Origin: Herbidospora cretacea
GTDB lineage: Bacteria > Actinomycetota > Actinomycetes > Streptosporangiales > Streptosporangiaceae
Reading direction: 5' to 3'
DNA: 64,000 nt
NCBI RefSeq assembly: GCF_001570605.1
Contig: NZ_BBXG01000004.1
Coordinates: forward strand, 124,001 to 188,000
Shown here one piece after another: positions 53,464 through 62,172 of the stretch (its first letter is position 1; every line of letters starts with the position of its first letter). Both the position numbers and the translations under genes were made by a program. The notes below the pieces were generated by a model, which was not told where the DNA came from, made no database searches, and was given only the letters and a program-made list of their open reading frames with translations.

Positions 53464-54410
53464 ACGACCGGCTCCCCCGGCTGCTCGCCCTCGTGCCCTA
53501 CCTGATGTCCCACCCCGGGGCCTCCGTGCCCGAGGTGGCCAAGGTCTTCGGGCTCAACGAGAAGCAGCTCATCGAGGACCTCCAGCTGGTCTGGATGTGC
53601 GGCCTGCCCGGCCACACCCCCGGCGACCTGATCGACGTCTCCTGGGACGGCGGCGAGATCCTCATCGACAACGCCGACACGATCGCCCGCCCCCTCAAGC
53701 TCGGCGTCGACGAGGCCAGCGCCCTGCTGGTCGCGCTGCGAATGCTGGGCGAGCTGCCCGAGTTCGCCGGCGGCGAGGTCCTCGGCCGGGTCGTGGCCAA
53801 GCTGGAGCAGTCGGCCGGAGACGGCGCCGCCGCGATCAGCAACCAGGTCACCGTCGAGGTCGAGGCCGCCCCCGGCGCGCTCGCCACCGTCACCGACGCG
53901 GCCCGCCGGGGCCGCCGCCTCTCGCTCGTCTACTACACCCCGGGTCGCGACGAGATCACCCCGCGTGAGGTCGACCCGCTGCGGGTGGCCCTCGTCGACG
54001 GCCGCCACTACCTGGAGGGCTGGTGCTACCGGGCCGAGGCGATGCGGATGTTCCGGGTCGACCGAATCCAGGAGGTCGCCGTCCTCGACGTGGCGGCCGA
54101 CCCGCCCGCCGAGGCCGAGCCGATGGACGTCACCCAGGGCGTCTTCCGCCCCTCCGAGACCGACGAGCTGGTCGAGCTGGAGGTCACCCCGGCCGGGCGG
54201 TGGATCTCCGAGTACTACCCCGTCGAGGAGGTCGAGGAGCTCGGCGAGGGCCGTCAGCGGGTGGCGCTGCGAGCCCGTGACCAGGGCTGGCTCGTCCGGC
54301 TGGCGCTGCGGCTCGGCGACTCGGGGCGGGTCGTCCGGCCCGAGACCCTGGCCGCGCGGGTCGCCGAGACGGCCAAGCGGACCCTGGCGAACTACGAGGG
54401 AAGCGTGTGA
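53460..54410 (+). CDS. pafC: WYL-domain transcription regulator PafC
   Basis: Partner of PafB. 316 residues. Helix-turn-helix region (RLPRLLALVPYLMSHPGASVPEVAKVFGLNEKQLIEDLQLVWMCGLPG), WYL domain (LSLVYYTPGRDEITPREVDPLRVALVDGRHYLEGWCYRAEAMRMFRVDRI) and WCX extension. Start is a TTG at 53460 fused to the pafB stop (CATTGA), so its translation should depend on pafB translation, which would keep the two subunits in proportion. The end overlaps a small membrane-protein gene. Confidence 0.95.
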   Translation: MNDRLPRLLALVPYLMSHPGASVPEVAKVFGLNEKQLIEDLQLVWMCGLPGHTPGDLIDVSWDGGEILIDNADTIARPLKLGVDEASALLVALRMLGELPEFAGGEVLGRVVAKLEQSAGDGAAAISNQVTVEVEAAPGALATVTDAARRGRRLSLVYYTPGRDEITPREVDPLRVALVDGRHYLEGWCYRAEAMRMFRVDRIQEVAVLDVAADPPAEAEPMDVTQGVFRPSETDELVELEVTPAGRWISEYYPVEEVEELGEGRQRVALRARDQGWLVRLALRLGDSGRVVRPETLAARVAETAKRTLANYEGSV

Positions 54411-54556
54411 TCTGGTTATACGCGGGCCTGGGCGCGGCGGGCCTGGTGGTCGTGGGGTTTCTGACGGTTCGCGTCCTGGTGGCCGCACGGGGACTGGGGG
54501 CCGAAATCGAGCGAACCAAGGCCCGAATGCGGACGATTCGTCCCCCCGAAGGGTGA
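54407..54556 (+). CDS. 49-residue single-span membrane protein between pafC and tatA
   Basis: GTG at 54407 overlaps the pafC stop (GTGTGA). The product starts MIWLYAGLGAAGLVVVGFLT, one hydrophobic span over residues 2-28, then a basic/acidic cytosolic tail with EIERTKARMRTIRPPEG. Translational coupling and a coherent hydrophobic-then-charged pattern support a real gene. No known family. It might be a small accessory protein of the Tat system or of PafBC; neither is shown. Confidence 0.62.
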   Translation: MIWLYAGLGAAGLVVVGFLTVRVLVAARGLGAEIERTKARMRTIRPPEG

Positions 54557-54622
54557 TGAGCACTGCCATCGCAGCGTACGATCGGGCAAGGACGTGCATC
54601 ACCCGCCCCTTAAGGACGTGTC

Positions 54623-54967
54623 ATGGGAAGCCTGGGACCCACTGAGCTCATCATCATCGGGCTCATCATCATCCTGCTGTTCGGCGCCAAGAAACTCCCC
54701 GACACGGCTCGCGCCCTCGGGCAGTCGATGCGTCTGTTCAAGAAGGAGACGCAGAAGATGCGCGAGGAGGACGACGGCAAGGACACCGTCGTCACCGCGC
54801 AGGCCGAGACGGTCACCCCGCAGCCGGCGCCGGCCCCGCCCGCGCAGATCCCGCCGGCCGTGCCGACGCCCTCGGTCGAAGACCGGCTGCGCCAGCTGGA
54901 AGAGGAGAACGCGAAGCTCCGCGCGTCCTCGCAGCCCGGCGTCCAGCCGTCCGACAAGAAGAACTGA
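54623..54967 (+). CDS. tatA: Sec-independent translocase subunit TatA
   Basis: Pore-forming subunit of the twin-arginine export system for folded proteins. 114 residues: N-terminal span ELIIIGLIIILLFGAKKLPDTARALGQSMRLFKKE (short span, F-G hinge and amphipathic helix), then a long Pro/Ala/Gln-rich tail with a coiled stretch near the end (VEDRLRQLEEENAKL). TTAAGGACG precedes the ATG. It is followed by tatC after 36 bases; a tatB is not present here, as is common in actinobacteria where it is encoded elsewhere. Confidence 0.96.
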   Translation: MGSLGPTELIIIGLIIILLFGAKKLPDTARALGQSMRLFKKETQKMREEDDGKDTVVTAQAETVTPQPAPAPPAQIPPAVPTPSVEDRLRQLEEENAKLRASSQPGVQPSDKKN

Positions 54968-55003
54968 CCTCCGCCGCACCTTCTCCCGAGACAGGATCAT
55001 GGG

Positions 55004-55861
55004 ATGGCCCTGTTGAAGAGGTCGTCGACGCAGAAGGCCTCCTCGGCCGCGACCGACGACCCCGATGGGCGCATGTCGCTCATGGACCACCTCCGCGAAC
55101 TGCGGAACCGCCTGTTCAAGATGATCATCGGCGTGGTGGTCGGGACGATCGTCGGGCTGGTCTTCTTCGATCCGATCTGGGATTTCATGACCGGGCCGTT
55201 CTGCCGCCTGCCCGACGCCTACCGGCTCGGCGGCGGTAAAGAGTGCAGCCTGGTGGTCGGCAGCGTCACCGGCGGTCTGTTCATCAACCTCAAGGTCGCC
55301 TTCATGTTCGGCCTCGTGGTGGCCTCGCCGATCTGGCTCTACCAGATCTGGGCGTTCGTGACGCCCGGCCTCTACCGCAACGAGAAGCGCTACAGCTACA
55401 CCTTCCTCGGCCTGGCCGTCCCGCTGTTCCTGGCCGGCGCGACGCTCGCCTACCTGACGATGGACAAGGGCCTGTCGCTGCTGCTGGGGTTCGTGCCCGA
55501 GAACGCGGTGCCGCTCATCGACGTCAACGACTATCTGACGTTCCTGATGATGATGCTGCTGATCTTCGGCGTGTCGTTCCTGCTGCCTCTGTTGCTGGCC
55601 TTCCTCAACCTGCTCGGCGTGCTCCGCTACGAGACCGTGGCCAAGCACCAGCGCATGGTCGTGTTCGGCATGTTCGTCTTCGCGGCCGTCGCGACGCCGA
55701 GCCAGGACCCGTTCACCATGCTGGCGCTCGCGCTGCCGATGATCGGGCTGTTCTTCCTGGCCGAGGCGTTCATGTTCGTCCACGACAAGCGGGCCGACGC
55801 CGCCGCGGCCGTCAAGGCCAAGGCGCTGGAAGAGGAACTCGACGGCACCCCCGCCGAGTGA
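55004..55861 (+). CDS. tatC: Sec-independent translocase subunit TatC
   Basis: Signal-peptide receptor of the Tat translocase. 285 residues with six spans. Conserved cytosolic N-terminal motif SLMDHLRELRNRLFK, first-span end VFFDP, periplasmic loop with two Cys (FCRLPDAYRLGGGKECSL), then IWLYQIWAFVTPGLYRNEKRY and PFTMLALALPMIGLFFLAEA. The basic/Ala-rich C-terminus carries a short charged tail. The stop overlaps the next gene's GTG (GTGA). Confidence 0.97.
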   Translation: MALLKRSSTQKASSAATDDPDGRMSLMDHLRELRNRLFKMIIGVVVGTIVGLVFFDPIWDFMTGPFCRLPDAYRLGGGKECSLVVGSVTGGLFINLKVAFMFGLVVASPIWLYQIWAFVTPGLYRNEKRYSYTFLGLAVPLFLAGATLAYLTMDKGLSLLLGFVPENAVPLIDVNDYLTFLMMMLLIFGVSFLLPLLLAFLNLLGVLRYETVAKHQRMVVFGMFVFAAVATPSQDPFTMLALALPMIGLFFLAEAFMFVHDKRADAAAAVKAKALEEELDGTPAE

Positions 55862-56724
55862 GCGGGATAACCGTCCTCGCCAACCCGGCCGCCCGCGGCG
55901 GCCGGGGGATGGCCCGTCTCGAATCGGTGCTGGCGCGGCTGCGCGCCTCCGGCCGGGACCTCGCCGTCATCTCGGGCGCCTCGCCCGGCGACACGCTGGA
56001 GCAGGCCCGCGCCGCCGTGCGCGGGCGCCCCTCGGTGGTCGTCGCGTGCGGTGGTGACGGCATGGTGCACCTGGCGGTCCAGGCGGTGGCCGGCACGGGC
56101 GTCCCGCTCGCGATCGTCCCCCTCGGCACCGGCAACGACATCGCCGCCGACCTCGGGATCCCGCGCGACCCGTTACGCGCCGCCGACCTGGTCACCGGGG
56201 GAGTGCCCCGGGTCATCGACGCCGCCACGGTCGGCGACAGGTGGTTCGCCGGGGTGCTGGCCTGCGGCTTCGACTCGCGCGTCAACGAACGCGCCAACGC
56301 CATGACCGGCCCGGCCAAATACGTCACCGCCGTGCTGCGGGAGCTGAGGGAGTTCGAGCCGATCCCGTTCCGGATCACCCTCGACCACCACCCCGCCGCC
56401 GAGGTCACCGCGATGCTGGTGGCGGTCGGCAACACGCGGTCGTACGGGAACGGCATGAAGGTCTGCCCCACCGCGCGGCCCGACGACGGCCTGCTCGACG
56501 TGGTGATCCTGAAGGCGCTGCCCAAGGCCGCCTTCCTGCGCGCCTTCCCGAAGGTGTTCCTGGGCACCCACACGAAACACCCGGCGGTCGAGGTCCACCG
56601 TGCCGCCTCCGTGACGCTGGAGGCACCCGGCGTGATCGCCTACGCCGACGGGGAACGCGCCGGACCCACCCCGCTGACCTGCACGGCCCGTGCAGGTGCG
56701 CTGACGGTGATGACACGGCCGTAA
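55858..56724 (+). CDS. Diacylglycerol/lipid kinase family protein (YegS/LCB5-like)
   Basis: A 288-residue soluble kinase that would phosphorylate a lipid alcohol. Nucleotide-binding blocks: ITVLANPAARGGRG at the start, VVVACGGDGMVHLAVQAVAG (GGDG motif) and VPLGTGNDIAADLGIP. The C-terminal beta domain has YGNGMKVCPTARPDDGLLDVVIL and IAYADGERAGPTPL. The GTG at 55858 overlaps the tatC stop. Position right after tatC and before helY is common in actinobacteria. The lipid substrate is unknown. Confidence 0.92.
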   Translation: MSGITVLANPAARGGRGMARLESVLARLRASGRDLAVISGASPGDTLEQARAAVRGRPSVVVACGGDGMVHLAVQAVAGTGVPLAIVPLGTGNDIAADLGIPRDPLRAADLVTGGVPRVIDAATVGDRWFAGVLACGFDSRVNERANAMTGPAKYVTAVLRELREFEPIPFRITLDHHPAAEVTAMLVAVGNTRSYGNGMKVCPTARPDDGLLDVVILKALPKAAFLRAFPKVFLGTHTKHPAVEVHRAASVTLEAPGVIAYADGERAGPTPLTCTARAGALTVMTRP

Positions 56725-56749
56725 CAGGAATATCGGTAGGGTTGACGCC

Positions 56750-59458
56750 ATGAGCACGCCTGCGGAACGCTACGCCGCCTTCCGTGACCAGCAGAACGAG
56801 TCGGGCCCGGCGCTCACCTCGTTCCGCGGGTTGTACGACTTCGAGCTCGACGAGTTCCAGCTCGACGCCTGCCAGGCACTGGAGGCCGGAGACGGCGTGC
56901 TGGTGGCGGCGCCGACGGGATCGGGCAAGACCGTGGTCGGCGAGTTCGCCGTCCACCTGGCCCTCGAACAGGGCCGCAAGTGCTTCTACACCACGCCGAT
57001 CAAGGCCCTGTCGAACCAGAAGTTCAACGACCTGGTGCGCCGCTACGGCGCCGCCAACGTGGGCCTGCTGACCGGCGACAACAGCGTCAACGGCGATGCC
57101 CCGATCGTCATCATGACGACCGAGGTGCTGCGCAACATGCTCTACGCCGGGTCCCAGACCCTGTCGGGCCTCGGCTATGTGGTGATGGACGAGGTCCACT
57201 ACCTGGCCGACCGCTTCCGGGGCGCCGTCTGGGAAGAGGTGATCATCCACCTGCCCGAGTCGGTCCGGGTCGCGGCCCTGTCGGCCACGGTGTCCAACGC
57301 CGAGGAGTTCGGCGAGTGGCTCGGCGCGGTCCGCGGCGACACGACGGTGATCGTCGACGAACACCGCCCGGTGCCGCTGTGGCAGCACATGATGGTCGGC
57401 AACCGCATCTACGACCTGTTCGCCAGCGAAGACGGCGCGACCCGCATCAACGCCAACCTGATGCGCATCTCCCGCGACGAGCAGCGGCTCAACCAGGTCC
57501 GCGGCAAACGCGGCTACAACCGCCCCAGACGGACCCCCCACGACCGCGCCCAGGTCATCGAGCGCCTCGACGCCGAGGGCCTGCTGCCCGCGATCACCTT
57601 CATCTTCTCCCGCGCGGGCTGCGACGCCGCCGTCAAGCAGTGCCTCTACGCCGGTCTGCGGCTCACCACCGACGAGGAGCGCCACGAGATCCGCCAGCTC
57701 GTCGACGAGCGCACCGCCCACCTGCCCGACGAAGACCTGGCGGTGCTGGGATACCTCGACTTCCGCGACTGCCTGGAGCGCGGCCTGGCCGCCCACCACG
57801 CGGGCATGCTCCCGGCCTTCAAGGAGGTCGTCGAGGAGCTGTTCACCAAGGGCCTGGTCAAGGCGGTCTTCGCGACCGAGACCCTGGCGCTGGGCATCAA
57901 CATGCCCGCCCGCTCGGTCGTCATCGAGAAGCTCGACAAGTGGAACGGCGAGACCCACGCCGACCTGACCCCGGGTGAGTACACCCAGCTCACCGGCCGG
58001 GCCGGCCGCCGCGGCATCGACGTCGAGGGCCACGCGGTGGTCGTCTACCAGCCCGGCATGGACCCGATCGGGGTCGCCGGTCTGGCCAGCACCCGCACCT
58101 ACCCGCTGCGGTCGAGCTTCCGGCCCTCGTACAACATGGCGGTCAACCTGGTCGGCCAGGTCGGCCGTGAGCGCGCCCGCGCCCTGCTGGAGGACTCCTT
58201 CGCCCAGTTCCAGGCCGACCGCGCGGTCGTCGGGCTCGCCCGCCAGCTGCGCAAGCACGAAGACGCGCTCCGGGGCTACAAGGAGGCGATGACCTGCCAC
58301 CTGGGCGACTTCCCCGAATACGCCGCCATGCGCCGCGCGCTGTCCGACCGGGAGGCCGAGCTGTCCAGGCAGCGCGGCGCCGCCCGGCGCGCCCAGGCGG
58401 TGCAGAGCCTGGAGGTGCTGAAGGTCGGCGACGTGATCCGGGTGCCCGGCGGGCGCCGGGCCGGGCTGGCCGTCGTCCTCGACCCGGGCGTGAGCGTGCG
58501 CGGCGAGGGGCCGTCGCTGCTGGTCCTGACGGTCGGCAAGCAGGTCAAGAAGCTGACTCCGGCCGACTTCCCGGTGCCGGTCGAGCCGGTCGACCACATC
58601 CGCGTCCCGCGCAACTTCAACGCCCGCAGCCCGAAGGAGCGGGCGAACCTGGTCGCCACCATGCACGCCAAGCTCGGCGACGTCGACCTCGGCAAGCCGG
58701 TGCGCGCCCGCGACCACGCCGCCGAGGACGACGAGATCCTCCGCCTGCGCCGCGAGCTGCGCCAGCACCCCTGCCACGGCTGCGACGAGCGCGAAGACCA
58801 CGCCCGCTGGGCCGAGCGCTACTACAAGCTGCAGCGCGAGACCGAGGGCCTGCGCCGCCGCGTCGAGGGCCGCTCCCACGTCATCGCCCGCACCTTCGAC
58901 CGCGTCTGCGGCATCCTCGACGAGCTCGGCTACCTGGAGGGCGAGACCGTCACCGACGAGGGCCGCCGCCTCGCCAAGCTCTACACCGAGCTCGACCTGC
59001 TGACCGCCGAGTGCCTGCGCGGCGGCATCTGGGAGAAGCTCGACCCCGCCGAACTGGCCGCCTGCGTCTCCTCGCTGGTGTACGAATCCCGCCAGTCCGA
59101 CGACAACAGGAGCCCCCGCATCCCCGCCGGAGCCGCCAAAGAGGCGCTGGCGTCGATGGTGAAGCTGTGGGCCGACCTGGAGGCCGTCGAGCAGGACCAC
59201 GAGCTGTCGTTCACCCGCGAGCCCGACATGAACTTCGCCTGGGCCGCCTGGCGCTGGGCCAAGGGCCACACCCTCGACGCGGTGCTGACCGACAACGACC
59301 TGGCGGCGGGCGACTTCGTGCGGTGGGTCAAGCAGCTGCTCGACCTGCTCGGCCAGTTGCGCGACGCCGCGCCCCAGGGCAGCAAGGTGCGCGAGACCTC
59401 GGTGAAGGCGATCGACGCCATGCGGCGCGGAGTGGTGGCCTACTCGTCGCTGACCTGA
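56750..59458 (+). CDS. helY: Ski2-like DEVH-box RNA helicase HelY
   Basis: A 902-residue superfamily 2 helicase, related to Ski2/Mtr4 and probably involved in RNA turnover. Motifs: Q-motif region FELDEFQLDACQAL, Walker A VAAPTGSGKT near residue 55, TTPIKALSNQKF (Ia), VMDEVHYL (DEVH), ALSATVSNAEE (III), FATETLALGINMPAR (V) and QLTGRAGRRGID (VI). An Arg/Lys-rich arch-like insertion and a Cys/His patch (HPCHGCDEREDH, about residue 675) lie in the C-terminal half, which ends in a DSHCT-type helical domain. An RNB ribonuclease lies at 60715, a plausible functional partner. Confidence 0.94.
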   Translation: MSTPAERYAAFRDQQNESGPALTSFRGLYDFELDEFQLDACQALEAGDGVLVAAPTGSGKTVVGEFAVHLALEQGRKCFYTTPIKALSNQKFNDLVRRYGAANVGLLTGDNSVNGDAPIVIMTTEVLRNMLYAGSQTLSGLGYVVMDEVHYLADRFRGAVWEEVIIHLPESVRVAALSATVSNAEEFGEWLGAVRGDTTVIVDEHRPVPLWQHMMVGNRIYDLFASEDGATRINANLMRISRDEQRLNQVRGKRGYNRPRRTPHDRAQVIERLDAEGLLPAITFIFSRAGCDAAVKQCLYAGLRLTTDEERHEIRQLVDERTAHLPDEDLAVLGYLDFRDCLERGLAAHHAGMLPAFKEVVEELFTKGLVKAVFATETLALGINMPARSVVIEKLDKWNGETHADLTPGEYTQLTGRAGRRGIDVEGHAVVVYQPGMDPIGVAGLASTRTYPLRSSFRPSYNMAVNLVGQVGRERARALLEDSFAQFQADRAVVGLARQLRKHEDALRGYKEAMTCHLGDFPEYAAMRRALSDREAELSRQRGAARRAQAVQSLEVLKVGDVIRVPGGRRAGLAVVLDPGVSVRGEGPSLLVLTVGKQVKKLTPADFPVPVEPVDHIRVPRNFNARSPKERANLVATMHAKLGDVDLGKPVRARDHAAEDDEILRLRRELRQHPCHGCDEREDHARWAERYYKLQRETEGLRRRVEGRSHVIARTFDRVCGILDELGYLEGETVTDEGRRLAKLYTELDLLTAECLRGGIWEKLDPAELAACVSSLVYESRQSDDNRSPRIPAGAAKEALASMVKLWADLEAVEQDHELSFTREPDMNFAWAAWRWAKGHTLDAVLTDNDLAAGDFVRWVKQLLDLLGQLRDAAPQGSKVRETSVKAIDAMRRGVVAYSSLT

Positions 59459-59460
59459 AC

Positions 59461-59474
59461 TGACCGGCCGGTCA
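59461..59474. promoter_or_regulatory. Perfect 14-base palindrome after helY
   Basis: TGACCGGCCGGTCA has no loop, so it resembles a repressor operator more than a terminator. It starts two bases after the helY stop and lies about 50 bases upstream of a -10-like TATAAC (59527-59532) that could serve the small gene at 59578. Confidence 0.45.
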
Positions 59475-59577
59475 GGAGCGAGTGGTGGTCTGTTCGCCCA
59501 CCGTAACTCCAAAGGGAGATTCCGGATATAACGCGGCGGAAATCCGCTAAGTACAAGCCCCGCCTCTGGAGGTCCGG

Positions 59578-59745
59578 ATGTTCGCTCTCCTCGCCGCTCT
59601 CCTGTTCCTCGTCGCCCTCGTCTTCGCGATCGGCGGCTACGCCGTCGGCGCGGTCCTGACCGTGACCACGCTGACCATCGCCGGCGCCGTCTTCCTGGCC
59701 CTGCACCTGGGCGGATACGGCACCACCTGGAGCCTCAGGAAGTGA
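59578..59745 (+). CDS. 55-residue two-span membrane protein
   Basis: ATG at 59578, six bases after GGAGG, a near-ideal ribosome site. The product has two hydrophobic stretches: FALLAALLFLVALVFAIGGY and VLTVTTLTIAGAVFLALHLGG, with a short polar end (TTWSLRK). A -10-like TATAAC at 59527-59532 gives it its own promoter, roughly 40 bases upstream. The AT-richer gap before it also contains CTCCAAAGGGAG. Family unknown, but ribosome site, promoter and codon use support a real gene. Confidence 0.75.
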   Translation: MFALLAALLFLVALVFAIGGYAVGAVLTVTTLTIAGAVFLALHLGGYGTTWSLRK

Positions 59746-59818
59746 CCTGACGACTGCGCCAAGGGCCGCCCGCGATCACGCGAGCGGCCCTGTCCGTTTC
59801 TCTGGCAAGATCGCCAGC

Positions 59819-60718
59819 GTGATCGTGTACGGCGACCGCCCCTTCGCCGAGATCGGAGAGCCCGCCCTCGCCGTCACCGACGAGCGTCGTGGCCTGCTCG
59901 CCGTGGCCGGGGCCGCGGACTTCCGCAGCCCTGTCCCCGTCGGCGTCTACGACACGCGCGACCTGAGTTGCCGGGCCCTGGTCCACTCGCGCCACAAGGT
60001 CCACGCGATGGCCTTCCACCCCACTCTTCCACTCCTCGCGATCGGCACTGGCCAGTACGACGGCGGCTACCACTTCGGCGGGGAACTGTTCCTGCTGTCC
60101 CTGGAAACGGGTGTGGCCGCGCCGCTCATCGAGCACCTGCCCGGCTACGACGCGTCGGGCCGACAGATCCTCGGCCTGGAGTGGCTCGACGACCAGGCCT
60201 TACGGGTGGTGATGGCGCCCCCGGATGACTGGGACGACCCGGACGCGTGGACTGAGGGGCACGTCGCGGTGGTGCGGCGGACCGACTGGGGCAGGGTGCC
60301 TCCCCGATCGGTCACCTCCTACGACCTGGTCGGCCCTCGGATCCCGGCACCGCGCCCCGACGGTCGCGAGGCCGCCCGCGCCGCTGTGACCCGACTGGGC
60401 AAGGGTTGGGAACCTCGCCGCAACGTCCATGCGGTGGAGGCACCACTCTGGATCTTCCGCACCGACCGGCCCGCCACGGCGCTGGACGCCGGCGACGACG
60501 CCGTCTACGTCGCCTACGACGACGGTGAGATCGTCGTGCTCGACCTTCACACCGGGACCGTGCGCGGGCGTGGCCCCCTGACCATCGGAGCGGTGTCCGT
60601 CCTGCCGACGGCCCTCACCGTCGCCGGGCCGGGCCGGCTGCTGGTCGGCACGGGCGACGGACGGATCCTGGACTGCCCGGCCGGACCGGGAGGACTCGGG
60701 GCAGGACCTCGGATCTAG
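59819..60718 (+). CDS. Predicted beta-propeller (WD40-like) protein
   Basis: A 299-residue cytosolic protein starting at GTG with no clear ribosome site. It shows repeated strand units such as GLLAVAGAADF ... VGVYDTRDL, AMAFHPTLPLLAIGTGQYDG, GELFLLSLETG, GLEWLDDQALRVVMAP, AVYVAYDDGEIVVLDLHTGTVRG and LLVGTGDGRILD. These are spaced as blades of a propeller, likely a scaffold or interaction protein. No catalytic motif seen. Its TAG stop shares bases with the TAG of the convergent ribonuclease gene (CTAG). Confidence 0.75.
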   Translation: MIVYGDRPFAEIGEPALAVTDERRGLLAVAGAADFRSPVPVGVYDTRDLSCRALVHSRHKVHAMAFHPTLPLLAIGTGQYDGGYHFGGELFLLSLETGVAAPLIEHLPGYDASGRQILGLEWLDDQALRVVMAPPDDWDDPDAWTEGHVAVVRRTDWGRVPPRSVTSYDLVGPRIPAPRPDGREAARAAVTRLGKGWEPRRNVHAVEAPLWIFRTDRPATALDAGDDAVYVAYDDGEIVVLDLHTGTVRGRGPLTIGAVSVLPTALTVAGPGRLLVGTGDGRILDCPAGPGGLGAGPRI

Positions 60719-62163
60719 TCGGTCGCCGGGTGTTCCCAGGTGAAGCGGATCTCCCGGGTGGCCGTGTCGGCGCGCAGGAGCCGGGCGGAGACCCGCTGCC
60801 CCAGGGGGAGGTCGGCGCCGTCGCAGCGGGCGATCACGGCGGGTTCGGAGATCTGGATCTGGCCGCCCTTGCCGTTCTCGGCGACGTCGACGACGACCGC
60901 CTCGAAGGTCTCGCCGATGCGGTCGCGCAGCAGGAACGCCTCGACCAGGTCGACGCAGGCCCGCTCGACCCCGGACGTCCGCCTCGTCGCCGCCGCCATC
61001 TGGGCGGGGAGCTCCGTCAGCGCCTGGCCGATCTCCTCGGGCACCGGTTCGCCGGCGGCCACAGCCAGGCAGACCTCGGTGGCGTAGCGGTCGACCAGCC
61101 GCCGCAGGGGAGCGGTGACGTGGGCGTAGGGCGCGGCGACCGCGGCGTGCAGGGCGTCGGGGGGCGGATCGCCGTCGAAGCCGACGTAGGCGGCGCCGCG
61201 CAGCAGGACCGTCGACTCGTGGAGGAAGGCCGCGTGGCCGGGGATCTTCGGGTCGAGACCGTGGACGACCTCGCCGTAGCCCGCCCCCTCGGGCCAGGGC
61301 ACGCCGAGGGCCAGCGCCATCCGGCGGACCTTGCCGACGTCGGCCGGCCCGGCCGACGGGAGCACCCGCAGGATCCCCACCTCGGCGTCGAGCATCATCT
61401 GGGCCGCCGACATGCCGGTCAGCAGGGAGATCTGCGCGTTCCACTCCTCGCACGGCTGCGGCGAGCGGAACTCCACCCGGTAGCCGTCACCCGCCCGGAC
61501 GACCTCCTGGTCGGGGGTCGGCAGCGTGACCCCGCCGCGGGCACGCTCGATCTCCAGCCGCAGCGGCCCGATCTCCGAGAGCAGGCGCAGGGTCCCGTCG
61601 GCGCGGCCGGTGTCGACGAGGGTCTGCACGTAGTCGTAGTCGAGCCGTTCCCGGCTCCGCACCAGCGCCGGCCGGACGTCGGAACCGACGACCTGGCCCT
61701 CGGCGTCGAGATCGACGCACCAGAGGGCCACCGGGCGGACCTCGCCGGGCAGCAGGCTGGCCGCGCCCTCCGACAGCACCGGCGGGTGGAGGGGCACCCG
61801 CCCGTCGGGCAGGTAGACGGTCTCGCCCCGGCGCCGGGCCTCCCGGTCGATCGCCCCGCCGGGGCGGACGAAGGAGCCGACGTCGGCGATGGCGTACCAG
61901 ACCCGGTAGCCGTTCTGGCGCTCCTCCAGGCAGAGGGCCTGGTCGAGGTCCATCGAGCCGGGCGGGTCGATGGTCAGGAACGGCAGATCGGTGCGGTCTT
62001 CGAGGCGGAACCGCCGGGAGGCCGTGGCCGTGGCCTCGTCGAGGACCGCCTGGGGGAACTCGTCGGGCAGGTCGAACTCCCGGCGCACCCGGTCGAAGCC
62101 CTCGCTCAGGCGCGGCGGTCCGGCGTCGGGTATCCGGATTTTTCGGTGTGGCACGTCCCTCAA
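60715..62163 (-). CDS. RNB-domain ribonuclease (RNase II/R family)
   Basis: Processive 3'-5' exoribonuclease, 482 residues. Catalytic Asp cluster in FLTIDPPGSMDLDQAL (positions about 66-75) plus YAIADVGSFVRPG. Downstream RNB features: ARGGVTLPTPD, EEWNAQISLLTGMSAAQMML and APYAHVTAPLRRLVDRYATEVCLA. A short C-terminal OB-like segment (about 425-482) stands in for the S1 domain; the N-terminal cold-shock domains of full RNase R are absent. The gene upstream on this strand encodes a 5'-3' exonuclease. Cellular role probably RNA decay or maturation. Confidence 0.94.
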   Translation of the reverse strand: MRDVPHRKIRIPDAGPPRLSEGFDRVRREFDLPDEFPQAVLDEATATASRRFRLEDRTDLPFLTIDPPGSMDLDQALCLEERQNGYRVWYAIADVGSFVRPGGAIDREARRRGETVYLPDGRVPLHPPVLSEGAASLLPGEVRPVALWCVDLDAEGQVVGSDVRPALVRSRERLDYDYVQTLVDTGRADGTLRLLSEIGPLRLEIERARGGVTLPTPDQEVVRAGDGYRVEFRSPQPCEEWNAQISLLTGMSAAQMMLDAEVGILRVLPSAGPADVGKVRRMALALGVPWPEGAGYGEVVHGLDPKIPGHAAFLHESTVLLRGAAYVGFDGDPPPDALHAAVAAPYAHVTAPLRRLVDRYATEVCLAVAAGEPVPEEIGQALTELPAQMAAATRRTSGVERACVDLVEAFLLRDRIGETFEAVVVDVAENGKGGQIQISEPAVIARCDGADLPLGQRVSARLLRADTATREIRFTWEHPATD

Positions 62164-62172
62164 CGTAGCGGT

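Noticed and set aside
56405-59512. 1035-codon minus-strand frame opposite helY
   Set aside because: Shadow frame; helY has all helicase motifs on the other strand.
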